Positions 16,083-25,078 of a stretch of 26,235 nt of DNA are shown here, in pieces. Under the pieces are notes generated by a model that was not told the DNA's origin, made no database searches, and saw nothing but the letters and a program-made list of their open reading frames with translations. Each line of letters starts with the position of its first letter. The stretch's first letter is position 1. Origin of the DNA: DASXPG01 sp044449445 (GTDB lineage: Bacteria; Gemmatimonadota; Gemmatimonadetes; Gemmatimonadales; JACORV01); contig JBIOIA010000014.1 in NCBI GenBank assembly GCA_044449445.1, positions 1-26,235 of the forward strand. The letters run 5' to 3'. A program made the translations under genes and the position numbers.

Positions 16083-16868
16083 TTGCACGTCGTCTGCGCC
16101 GCAAAGACCGACGTCGGACTCATCAGGTCCGGCAACGAAGACAATTACCTCATGATTCCCGAGCGGGGCGTGTTCGTCGTCGCGGACGGCATGGGCGGCC
16201 ACGCGGCGGGCGAGGTTGCGAGCGAGATGGCGGTCCAGCTCATCTCGCGCGACCTGGGTTCGCTCAAGGGGCTCAGCGTGGACGACGCCGCCACCCGCAT
16301 GACGCAGGCGATCAAGACGGCCAACGCCGCGATCTTCGAGCGCACGATCGCCGAGAGCGACAAGCGCGGCATGGGCACCACGACCACGGCGCTCGTGCTC
16401 CACGGCGCGAACCGCTACCTGATCGGGCAGGTCGGCGACAGCCGCGCCTACATGCTCCGCGACAACCGCTTCCACCAGCTGACCAAGGACCACTCGTACG
16501 TCCAGGAGCAGGTGGACCTGGGCTACCTCACGCCGGAGCAGGCGCGCACCCACCCGTACGCGAACGTCATCACCCGCTGCGTGGGCGCGAGCGCGGACGT
16601 CATGCCCGACATCTTCTCGGGAACGTGCCGGCCGGGCGACGTCTTCCTGCTGGCGAGCGACGGGCTCACCGGCATGGTTGAGGACGACGCGCTGGCCGGC
16701 ATCCTCCAGGCGCAGGGCAATCCCGAGAAGTGGGTGGACAAGCTGGTGTCGGAGGCGAACCGGCGCGGCGGCCTGGACAACATCACGTGCATCATCGTGC
16801 ACGTGGACGAGATCGATACGGTGGCGACGGAAGTGACGACGACCGGCGAGGCGCCGGCGATTCACTGA
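16083..16868 (+). CDS. PP2C-family serine/threonine phosphatase (PrpC/Stp-like)
   Basis: Soluble metal-dependent protein phosphatase of 261 residues that removes phosphate from Ser/Thr. Seen: RSGNEDN near 15-21, the metal-binding VADGMGGHAAGE at 33-44, GMGTTTTALVL, the VGDSRAYMLRD segment, LLASDGLTGMVEDD and the terminal GGLDNIT with the metal-ligand Asp. These are all PP2C motifs in order. The start is inferred to be TTG at 16083: the domain begins right after it, and AGGCGG (16071-16076, overlapping the previous stop) sits 6 bases upstream. A TTG at 16077 is less well spaced. Operon partner of the FHA protein; the matching kinase is not in the window. The next gene converges after 10 bases. 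Confidence 0.94.
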   Translation: MHVVCAAKTDVGLIRSGNEDNYLMIPERGVFVVADGMGGHAAGEVASEMAVQLISRDLGSLKGLSVDDAATRMTQAIKTANAAIFERTIAESDKRGMGTTTTALVLHGANRYLIGQVGDSRAYMLRDNRFHQLTKDHSYVQEQVDLGYLTPEQARTHPYANVITRCVGASADVMPDIFSGTCRPGDVFLLASDGLTGMVEDDALAGILQAQGNPEKWVDKLVSEANRRGGLDNITCIIVHVDEIDTVATEVTTTGEAPAIH

Positions 16869-16878
16869 CCCGCGCGGC

Positions 16879-18117
16879 TCAGCCGGAGAGGACGGTGGCC
16901 AGCTGCTCGGCTGTGACGTGCACCGGCCGCCGCGTGAAGACCCGCAGCCGGCACGCTGATTCGGCGAGGCTCGCGGCGAAGGGTGGCAGGTCCATGCGAC
17001 CGGGCCACCCTTTCTGCGTCAGGCGGTCCACGGAGCCGTCCCGCCTAACGACTGGTAAATCCAAGCCGAGCATCGCGTCCTTGTGGGGCAGGTCGATCAG
17101 CAGCTCCGCGGGACCGAGGCCGACTTCGCGGGCGAGCGCGTTCTCGGCCTTCGCGAGCCTGGCCGGGTCGCCGCGCAGCCAGGCCGGCACCTTCGTGTTC
17201 AGCTCCGAGGGCAACAGCTCGAGCGCGCGCTTGTAGAGCCGGCGCTGCCGCAGTCCTCCAGCCAGTCCGGTGCGATCGTCCCGCAGCAGATCGTGCATGA
17301 GGCCGTCGTCGGTCGCCTCGGGGAGCGTCGCCTGCTCGAGCACGCGGTCGAACAGCGCCTCGTACACCAGCCGCTTGAACATCGCCGTGGCGCTGCGCAC
17401 CGCGTGGTGCCAGTAGACGTTGCGGTACATCTGATACTTCGCGAACAGCAGCGATTCGAGCGCCGCGATGCCCTTCTCGGCGATGCCGATGGTGCGGCGG
17501 CCGTCCAGCTCGGTCACGGTCAGCGTGGTGAGCAGCCGGTCCACGTCCACGCCGTAGGGCACGCCGCACATCAGCGCGTCGCGCTTCAGGTAGTCGATCT
17601 TGTCGAGGTCGATCGAACCCGAGATCAGGCCGGCGAGCGGGTGCTCGCTCGTGCCGCCGATGAGCGCGCCGATGGTGCGCGCGGGATCGTCCAGCCCCGC
17701 GGAGCGCAGCACGCCTTTGAGCGGCTCCTGCGCGAGAAGGGTGGCGGCGATGGTCTCGTGCGAGGTCAGTCCGGATTCCTCGAGCGCGTGACTGAATGGG
17801 TAGTGGCCGACGTCGTGGAGCAGCGCGCCGATGCGGATGAGCAGGGCATCCTGCTCGGTGAGCCCGGCGAGAGCGCCGCGGCCCAAGAGTCCGGCGAGCG
17901 CGCGGCGCGCGAGCCCGTACGCGCCTAACGCATGCTCGAAGCGGGAATGCGTGGCGCCCGGATAGACGAGGAAGGCGTGGCCGAGCTGGCGGACGTAGCG
18001 CAGCCGCTGAAAGGCGGGCGTGTCCACCACGGCCGCGGCCGCGGGCTCCAGCACGATGTTCTGCCACAGGAGGTCGCGCACGACGACGTCCTGGGCGCCG
18101 TCCTCCCGTCGGGTCAC
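16879..18117 (-). CDS. HD-domain phosphohydrolase (SAMHD1/dGTPase-like)
   Basis: Cytoplasmic HD-superfamily metal-dependent phosphohydrolase of 412 residues, of the type related to SAMHD1 and bacterial dNTP triphosphohydrolases. Seen: FQRLRYVRQLG at 36-46, the metal ligands His62 (SRFEHALG) and His101-Asp102 (LLHDVGHYPFSH), and DLDKIDYLKRDAL, which supplies the last ligand Asp. The YRNVYWHHAVRSA segment further on is typical of this group. Likely substrates are dNTPs, but other nucleotides are possible. It starts at GTG 18117, 4 bases after the pckA stop and without a Shine-Dalgarno, so it is probably expressed only by read-through and coupling from pckA. Confidence 0.88.
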   Translation of the reverse strand: MTRREDGAQDVVVRDLLWQNIVLEPAAAAVVDTPAFQRLRYVRQLGHAFLVYPGATHSRFEHALGAYGLARRALAGLLGRGALAGLTEQDALLIRIGALLHDVGHYPFSHALEESGLTSHETIAATLLAQEPLKGVLRSAGLDDPARTIGALIGGTSEHPLAGLISGSIDLDKIDYLKRDALMCGVPYGVDVDRLLTTLTVTELDGRRTIGIAEKGIAALESLLFAKYQMYRNVYWHHAVRSATAMFKRLVYEALFDRVLEQATLPEATDDGLMHDLLRDDRTGLAGGLRQRRLYKRALELLPSELNTKVPAWLRGDPARLAKAENALAREVGLGPAELLIDLPHKDAMLGLDLPVVRRDGSVDRLTQKGWPGRMDLPPFAASLAESACRLRVFTRRPVHVTAEQLATVLSG

Positions 18118-18121
18118 GCGG

Positions 18122-19714
<1,593 letters not shown>

Positions 19715-19846
19715 TCAGGGCCGGGTTGAGGGTCCGCTGGCGAGTCGGATAAGCTAACCGCCGCGGCCCGGCGCGGGAGGGCGGCCCCCCAAGGGCCGGA
19801 TCGGCCGCGTTGCCGAACACGTTGCTCCCGTTTACGTTGCGTCACG
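19715..19846. other. Divergent intergenic region between pckA and the Cys/His-rich gene
   Basis: 132 bases. The centre (about 19760-19807) is G/C-only sequence that can fold: GCGGCC at 19781-19786 pairs with GGCCGC at 19803-19808, with CCC/GGG pairing inside. The right part holds three CGTTGC repeats at 19808-19813, 19820-19825 and 19835-19840 and a promoter candidate. No coding capacity seen. Confidence 0.5.
19810..19838 (+). promoter_or_regulatory. Candidate leaderless promoter of the Cys/His-rich small gene
   Basis: TTGCCG (19810-19815; 4 of 6 matches to TTGACA), 17 bases, then TACGTT (19833-19838, TAnnnT form) ending 8 bases before the ATG at 19847. No Shine-Dalgarno lies between. The geometry matches the tRNA-Asn promoter exactly. 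The CGTTGC repeats overlap both hexamers and the spacer, a placement expected for a repressor or metal-regulator site; that is inference. Confidence 0.5.
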
Positions 19847-20206
19847 ATGGACCGACCCGGATTCATGATTCGTCGTCGTGCCCGGCGGATGCTCGCCACG
19901 GCGATGCTGCTGCACTACGCGGCGGCGACGTGGATCCTCCCGGGTGCCCACGCGCTGTTCGTGGACAGCCGTCCCGAGGGGACGGTGCACGTCGAGTCCG
20001 AGGGCAACCACAACTGCCCGCCGATCCATGATCACCTCAATTGCACGATCTTCAGCGACGCGCGGCTGCTTGCCGCGCCGCCGCGGGCCGTTCGTCTTCC
20101 GGACAGCGACCGCGTCATCGCGGCGCGCCGTCCGTTGCAGCTCGAGGGCCGGCCGCTCCCCGCGGCCACCAGCTCCCTCGGCTCGCGCGCTCCACCTCTC
20201 GTCTGA
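19847..20206 (+). CDS. Small secreted Cys/His-rich protein, function unknown
   Basis: A 119-residue protein not recognised as a named family. An Arg-rich start is followed by a hydrophobic signal segment (MLATAMLLHYAAATWILPGAHA, about 15-36, split here as LATAMLLHYAAATW and ILPGAHA). The short mature part carries NHNCPPIHDHLNCTIF (about 54-69). With two Cys and three His in 14 residues, it looks like a metal-binding site. The rest is Ala/Pro/Arg-rich. ATG at 19847 is chosen from the promoter geometry; ATG at 19865 (MIRRRARR) would also give a good signal peptide. It lies 124 bases upstream of a TonB-dependent receptor in the same direction. Small DUF2946-like copper-related secreted proteins have a similar outline, but I cannot claim homology. 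Confidence 0.65.
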   Translation: MDRPGFMIRRRARRMLATAMLLHYAAATWILPGAHALFVDSRPEGTVHVESEGNHNCPPIHDHLNCTIFSDARLLAAPPRAVRLPDSDRVIAARRPLQLEGRPLPAATSSLGSRAPPLV

Positions 20207-20229
20207 CCTCCTGATCGTTCGCGCCTGAG

Positions 20230-20248
20230 CGCACCCGTTGGGGGTGCG
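20230..20248 (+). repeat. Hairpin 1 upstream of the TonB-dependent receptor
   Basis: CGCACCC (20230-20236) pairs perfectly with GGGTGCG (20242-20248) around the loop GTTGG. It lies 24 bases after the stop of the small Cys/His-rich gene. No T-tract follows, so a terminator role is uncertain; it could end or stabilise the upstream message. Confidence 0.5.
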
Positions 20249-20262
20249 TCTCATGCGCGCTA

Positions 20263-20282
20263 TTGCCGCCCTCGGGCGGCAA
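20263..20282 (+). repeat. Hairpin 2 upstream of the TonB-dependent receptor
   Basis: TTGCCGCC (20263-20270) pairs perfectly over 8 positions with GGCGGCAA (20275-20282), loop CTCG. It is 48 bases before the receptor ATG and 15 bases after hairpin 1. As RNA it would be a very stable element in the leader of the receptor gene. Confidence 0.5.
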
Positions 20283-20330
20283 CGCACGGCGTTGAGCCGC
20301 GCGCTCCACGACATTGAGGGAAGACGAACC

Positions 20331-22709
20331 ATGCGAAGCAATACTCTCGGCCGCGTGCTCGGTACGCTGGCCTTCATGATGATCGCGACAATGCCGCTCC
20401 ACGCGGGTTCACCGCCCGCAGTCCCCGACCCCACGGGGGACCTGGACGGCTTCGTCACCGACAGCGCGACCGGCTCCCCGCTCGCCGGCGCCGAAGTGCT
20501 GCTGACGAAGAACGGCCAGATCGTGGCGCGCACGTTCAGCGACCGGGTCGGCCACTTTCACATCCACAACCTCTCGGCGCAGAACTACCAGGTCGAGGCG
20601 CGCCTGATAGGGTTCCATCCGGTGATACGGCCGCTGGACATGACGGCGGGCCACGATGTGTCCGTGGCGTTCCGGCTCGCGCCTGCCCGGATCGAGCTGT
20701 CCGCGATCTCGGTGGCGTCCACGCCTGTCGTGGTGGACACGCGCACCGGCGACCAGGTCTTCAGGCAGGACGACTTTCAGGGCAGCCCGACGCTGACCAC
20801 CTCGCAGATCATCCAGCAGGCGATCGCCGGGGCGGTGCGCGCGCCGACTGGCGAGGTCCACATTCGCGGCCAGCACGCCGAGTACTCGTACTACATCGAC
20901 GGCATTCCGGTGCCGCCCGGCATCTCGGGCAGCCTCAACGAGCTGTTCGACCCGTCGATCGTCAACCAGATCAACTTCCAGACCGGCGCGTGGGACGCCG
21001 AGTACGGCGGCCGTAACGCGGCCATCGTCAACGTGACGACCAAGGTGCCCTCCGGAGGGTTCCACTCCACGGTATCCGGCTACGGCGGCAACTTCTCCAG
21101 CAACGGCGAGACCTTCACGGCCAGCGACAACATCGGCAAGGCCGGGCTGTTCTTCGCGCTGACGCGGACCGCGACCGACATGCGGCGCGAGCCGGTCGTC
21201 GCGGACACCAACGCGTCGGGCCAGATCACCGGGATCCGCAACTACGCGAACAACGCCGAGGACCTCTACGGGTTCGCGAAGCTCCAGTATTCCGCGAGCG
21301 CCCACGACGTGCTCAACATCGACGCCAACTGGTCTCGGAGCGCCTACGCCACGCCGTTCGACTCGGCAGCGGGCGTGATCGACGACCACCAGCGCGACAT
21401 CAATGCGTTCCTCAACGCGGGCTGGACCCACCGTACGGCCACCGGCTCGGAGCTGTTCGCGGCGGCCTTCTACCGCCACGGCAGCCTGCACTACGCGCCG
21501 GGCCCGAACGACGCCCCGAGCTTCACGTTCGCGCCGGACACCACGCCCTACAACATCAGCGAACAGCGTAGCTTCGACATCGTCGGCGCCAAGGTGGACT
21601 ACCTGCTGCGCGTGCGTGAGGAGCTGTCGTTCAAGTTCGGCGCGCTGGTTTCGACGGTGAGCGGCAACGAGAACTTCCAGTCGTTCGATTCCACCGGCGC
21701 CGCCGGGCCGGCGTCGCTGTCGAAGCTCAACGGCAACGACATCGGTCTCTATGCTCAGGCCCAGATCGCGCCGACCGAGAAGTGGGAGCTGCGCGCCGGG
21801 CTGCGGTACGACAATCACCGCTACCCGCTGTCGGCGACGCAGGACACCAACGTGAGCCAGCTGAGCCCGCGCATCCGGCTCTCCTGGTTCCCCTCGCCGG
21901 CGACCTCGGTGTGGGCCTACTACGGCCGGCAGTTCATGCCGACCAACACCGAGGACCTGCGCTCCATCACCAGCTCCGGGACGGGCACCAACGTCAGCAC
22001 GCCGACCCTTCCCGAGCGCGACGACTTCTTCGAGGCCGGGCTCACGCACCGCTTCTCGGGCGGCGTCGTGACGAAGTTCGCGGCGTACCATAAGAGCAGC
22101 TCCCCGGGTATCGACGATACGCAGGTCCCGGGCACCGCGATCTCCACCGACGTGAACATCAACAAGGTGAGTGTGACGGGTCTCGAGGGAGTCCTCGAAG
22201 TACGGCCGCGTGGTCCGCTCAGTGGCTTCCTCAACTTGGCGCTTAACCACGCGTGGGGCCAAGGCCCGGTGACGGGCGGCTTCTTCACGGTCACGCCGCC
22301 GTCGCAGCCCTTCGACCTCGATCACGACCAGCGCCTCTCGGCCGTGCTCGGGCTCAGCTACGCGCAGCGTGGCCTGCTGCTGACCGCGACCGGCATCTAC
22401 GGCTCCGGTCTGACCAACGGCGTCGGCCCGAACACGCCCGGTCGGCCGGCCTACGACTCGACGGCCCCGGCGACCGGTCCGCTCAATACTGGCCTCTTCG
22501 ACTTCAACAAGGAATTCAAGGTGGACCCGAGCTTCATCGTGAACCTGAGCGCGGGCTACACCATTGTCTCCGGCGGCACGGTGTTCCGGCCGCAGCTGTT
22601 CGTGGACAACGTGTTTGATCTCAAGTACACGCTGAAGGGCGCGTTCTTCAGCGGCACGCAGCTCGGCAAGCCGAGGACGTTCCAGCTGCGCATGAGCGTC
22701 GGCATCTAG
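20331..22709 (+). CDS. TonB-dependent receptor with carboxypeptidase-regulatory-like domain
   Basis: Outer-membrane active-transport receptor of 792 residues, driven by TonB/ExbBD. Signal peptide at 1-26 (LGTLAFMMIATMPLHA). Next comes a CarboxypepD-regulatory-like beta-sandwich (about 33-120, from DLDGFVTDSATGSPLAGAEV to the FRLAPARIELS strand), then a plug (about 125-245: VHIRGQHAEYSYYIDGIPVP and GAWDAEYGGRNAAIVNVTTK), then a 22-strand-type barrel to the end. The ATG at 20331 is supported by GAGGGAAGA at 20316-20324. The ligand cannot be read; the barrel resembles the large SusC/CirA-like receptors of Gemmatimonadota and Acidobacteria. It follows the Cys/His-rich protein and converges on a lipoprotein gene after 21 bases. 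It ends in SVGI without a terminal aromatic residue, which is slightly unusual for a barrel. Confidence 0.9.
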   Translation: MRSNTLGRVLGTLAFMMIATMPLHAGSPPAVPDPTGDLDGFVTDSATGSPLAGAEVLLTKNGQIVARTFSDRVGHFHIHNLSAQNYQVEARLIGFHPVIRPLDMTAGHDVSVAFRLAPARIELSAISVASTPVVVDTRTGDQVFRQDDFQGSPTLTTSQIIQQAIAGAVRAPTGEVHIRGQHAEYSYYIDGIPVPPGISGSLNELFDPSIVNQINFQTGAWDAEYGGRNAAIVNVTTKVPSGGFHSTVSGYGGNFSSNGETFTASDNIGKAGLFFALTRTATDMRREPVVADTNASGQITGIRNYANNAEDLYGFAKLQYSASAHDVLNIDANWSRSAYATPFDSAAGVIDDHQRDINAFLNAGWTHRTATGSELFAAAFYRHGSLHYAPGPNDAPSFTFAPDTTPYNISEQRSFDIVGAKVDYLLRVREELSFKFGALVSTVSGNENFQSFDSTGAAGPASLSKLNGNDIGLYAQAQIAPTEKWELRAGLRYDNHRYPLSATQDTNVSQLSPRIRLSWFPSPATSVWAYYGRQFMPTNTEDLRSITSSGTGTNVSTPTLPERDDFFEAGLTHRFSGGVVTKFAAYHKSSSPGIDDTQVPGTAISTDVNINKVSVTGLEGVLEVRPRGPLSGFLNLALNHAWGQGPVTGGFFTVTPPSQPFDLDHDQRLSAVLGLSYAQRGLLLTATGIYGSGLTNGVGPNTPGRPAYDSTAPATGPLNTGLFDFNKEFKVDPSFIVNLSAGYTIVSGGTVFRPQLFVDNVFDLKYTLKGAFFSGTQLGKPRTFQLRMSVGI

Positions 22710-22730
22710 CTGAGTCGGCTGGGTGAGTTT

Positions 22731-23786
22731 CTAGTTCGGCGGCAGCAGCGACCGCGACGGCGTGACCATCGCGCCGAGTCCCCGGAACAGTCGCTGCTGC
22801 GCGTCCTTCAGGTCCAGAATCGCCTGGGTCTGATCCGGTGTGAGGGGCACGTTGTCCAGTCGCGCCACGTTGAGGCTGGTGACGCCGTTGGTGACCGCGG
22901 CGAAATCGGCGCCGTCCACGCTCACCGTCAACCCGGTGGACGGGATGAGGCAGTACGTTTGAATGTGCCCCCGCACGCGCACGGCATCCGCCCCGTGCAC
23001 GAATGTGAAGTCCAGCGTGTCGTTGTAGTCGAACGGGTCGAAGGAGGTTCGGGCCGCGAACATGCGCACCTGCACGTCGTCGATCGAGTCAATGGCCGTG
23101 GCAGCGATCCACTGCGTGGAGCCGACGACGGCCGTCGAGTCGTGAAGCACGAACGCGTGCGCGCCGTCGGTCAGGGTGCCCGAGAGCGTGGCGGTGTCCG
23201 CGGCCTGCGTGCCCGTCAGCGTGACGAGGTAGTCCGCCACGCTCGAGGGGCCGCTCCGGATCTGGGCGTGGATGCTGTCCGGCGTGCCGCCCAGCTCGCC
23301 CAGGTCGAGCCAGCCCGTGGACGCGAGCGGCGTGATGACCCGTGCGAGCGTGTCCACCGAGTACAGCATGTACCGGATACCGTTGACCGGCCCGCTGGTG
23401 TCCGCGGTTTCCTGGTACGCGCCCGACACGACGTCGTACACGAAGACGCGGCGGCGCAGCGTGTCGGGGATCAGGGCGGTCACGGCCGGCGAGGGACCAT
23501 CGCGGACGGCCGGCGACGCGGGTGATGCGCCGCATGCGGGCGCCGGGTTGGAGGCAACGGGCGAGCCGGCAGCGCGCATCAGTCCGGCGAGGGCCTGCAG
23601 GCTCTGCATCGCCGGCGTGGCCAGCGTGCCGTCCATGATGTGGAGCCCGGCGGAGACTGTGGCAGCGTCGGCGAGCGGGCCAGCGGCCGGCGGCGTGACG
23701 GGATCAGCGCAGGCGACCGTCAGCATGCAGCTCGTCAGCACCGCGAGCCGGTGCCCGGGTGGTCGTCCCGCCGCTCGCCGCTTCAT
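22731..23786 (-). CDS. Putative lipoprotein, function unknown
   Basis: A 351-residue protein I do not recognise. The N-terminus MKRRAAGRPPGHRLAVLTSC leads into a hydrophobic stretch with two possible lipidation cysteines: Cys20 (LTSC, a canonical lipobox) and Cys26 (TVAC). A low-complexity Ala/Pro/Gly segment runs to about 95. The body is rich in beta-strand pattern with many Asp, Thr and Ser (for example RRRVFVYDVVSGAYQETADT, then MLYSVDTLARVITPL), as in periplasmic beta-sandwich proteins. The end (about 310-351: TPDQTQAILDLKDAQQRLF) is helical. The ATG at 23786 is supported by GTGAGG (23800-23795, minus) 8 bases upstream; earlier in-frame starts would overlap the divergent gene. Divergent from the barrel gene by 37 bases and convergent with the receptor. 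Confidence 0.75.
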   Translation of the reverse strand: MKRRAAGRPPGHRLAVLTSCMLTVACADPVTPPAAGPLADAATVSAGLHIMDGTLATPAMQSLQALAGLMRAAGSPVASNPAPACGASPASPAVRDGPSPAVTALIPDTLRRRVFVYDVVSGAYQETADTSGPVNGIRYMLYSVDTLARVITPLASTGWLDLGELGGTPDSIHAQIRSGPSSVADYLVTLTGTQAADTATLSGTLTDGAHAFVLHDSTAVVGSTQWIAATAIDSIDDVQVRMFAARTSFDPFDYNDTLDFTFVHGADAVRVRGHIQTYCLIPSTGLTVSVDGADFAAVTNGVTSLNVARLDNVPLTPDQTQAILDLKDAQQRLFRGLGAMVTPSRSLLPPN

Positions 23787-23823
23787 CGGTGAAACCTCAC
23801 GGCGGCTCCGGCGCGCCGCAAGC

Positions 23824-25068
23824 ATGCGGCGCTTCAACGCGCAACATGTCCTGGCGGTAGTGGCGCTCACATGCGCAGCATTCCCCGCGAGCGCGCAGGT
23901 GCGTTTCGGCGCGCAGGCGACGGCGCTGGTGACGCATGCCGACCCGGTGCCGGGCGATTCGTCCCTCACGGAGCCGCGCCTGGTGGCCCCGCTGCTGTTC
24001 GCGAGCGCGGCGGCGGCGGGCGGGCGGCTACAGCTCCACGCGATGATCGACGGGGAGGGCTGGACGATGCGCAGCGGCCAGCTCTCGCCCGGCGCCTGGG
24101 GCGAGGGGTTCTTCGACCGCCGTCACCCGCACACGTGGGCACACGAGCTGATCGCCTCGTGGACCGCGCCGGCGCCGGTGTCCGGAATGCAGTGGTCGCT
24201 GAGCGCGGGGAAGGGCTTCGCCCCCTACGGCAGCGACGACCCGATGAACCGTCCGGCGCTGCTGTATCCCGTGAACCATCACTGGGCGCAGGTGATCGAG
24301 CGCGCGGTCCTGATCGCCGGTGTGCGCCGCGGCAAGCTGACGATCGAGGGCGGCTTGTTCAACGGCGACGAGCCGGAGCGGTTCAGCGAGTGGCCCAAGT
24401 GGAGCCGGTTCGGCGACTCGTGGTCCGCGCGCGCCCTCTTCCATCCGGACCGGACGCTCGAGTTTCAGGCTTCGTTCGCGCACGTGAAGTCCCCGGAAGA
24501 TCGCGCCGGGGCCGGCCCGCTGAACGAGAAGGTCAGCGTTTCGGCGCGGCTCGAGCGGCCGCTCGGGCCCGGAACGCTGTACGGCCTCGCCGAGTGGACG
24601 TCGAACTCCGAGAGCAACGGGTTCTTCGTATTCCACTCGTGGCTGGTCGAGACGGAGTTCCGGCACGGCGGACACCGGCACTACCTGCGCGTGGAGCGCG
24701 CCGATCGGCCGGAGGACGAGCGCAGCTTCGGCGACCCGTATCGCTCACCGCGGCCTCCGACAGACAACTCATTGATCGGGATCTCTCGCTGGACGACGAC
24801 GACCGCCGGGTCCGGCTTCAGCCTGCCGCAGCCGGTGCGTCCCGTGCACCCGGAGCTGATCGTCGAGATCGCGTGGGCCCACGTGACCGCCGCCGAGGGG
24901 GTGTTCGATCCCGCGTCGTTCTACGGACGGAACGATTTGTGGATGGCGAGCGTAGGACTGAGGGTGAGCGCGGGCATGGCGATGCACCGAATGGGACGCT
25001 ACGGCGTCACGGCCGATCGCGGCGTCGCGGATTCCATGGGAGGCATGCCGGGGATGCGCGATCAGTGA
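23824..25068 (+). CDS. Predicted outer-membrane beta-barrel protein with Met/His-rich tail
   Basis: A 414-residue secreted protein. The signal peptide is about 1-24 (VLAVVALTCAAFPASA then QVRFGAQ). The mature part is made of alternating polar/hydrophobic strands ending in aromatic residues (LQLHAMIDGEGW, LYGLAEWTSN, HYLRVERAD, ELIVEIAWAHV), the pattern of outer-membrane barrels. Two segments stand out: FFDRRHPHTWAHELIASW (about 98-115) and YPVNHHWAQVIERAVL (about 152-167), both His/aromatic-rich. The C-terminal 30 residues from MAMHRMGRYG to the end hold six Met, including SMGGMPGM. I recall similar DRxHPH-type motifs in barrel proteins near metal-resistance genes, but this is memory, not a search. 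ATG at 23824 fits the signal peptide; no clear Shine-Dalgarno. A lipoprotein gene follows after 10 bases. Confidence 0.75.
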   Translation: MRRFNAQHVLAVVALTCAAFPASAQVRFGAQATALVTHADPVPGDSSLTEPRLVAPLLFASAAAAGGRLQLHAMIDGEGWTMRSGQLSPGAWGEGFFDRRHPHTWAHELIASWTAPAPVSGMQWSLSAGKGFAPYGSDDPMNRPALLYPVNHHWAQVIERAVLIAGVRRGKLTIEGGLFNGDEPERFSEWPKWSRFGDSWSARALFHPDRTLEFQASFAHVKSPEDRAGAGPLNEKVSVSARLERPLGPGTLYGLAEWTSNSESNGFFVFHSWLVETEFRHGGHRHYLRVERADRPEDERSFGDPYRSPRPPTDNSLIGISRWTTTTAGSGFSLPQPVRPVHPELIVEIAWAHVTAAEGVFDPASFYGRNDLWMASVGLRVSAGMAMHRMGRYGVTADRGVADSMGGMPGMRDQ

Positions 25069-25078
25069 GCGTGACCGG

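Noticed and set aside
20238..20330. Earlier ATG for the TonB-dependent receptor
   Set aside because: It would place 31 non-signal residues before a good signal peptide and would cover the two hairpins; the ATG at 20331 has a Shine-Dalgarno.
23787..23969. Longer start for the unknown lipoprotein on the minus strand
   Set aside because: The extension overlaps the divergent barrel gene and lacks a signal peptide; GTGAGG and the signal sequence support 23786.
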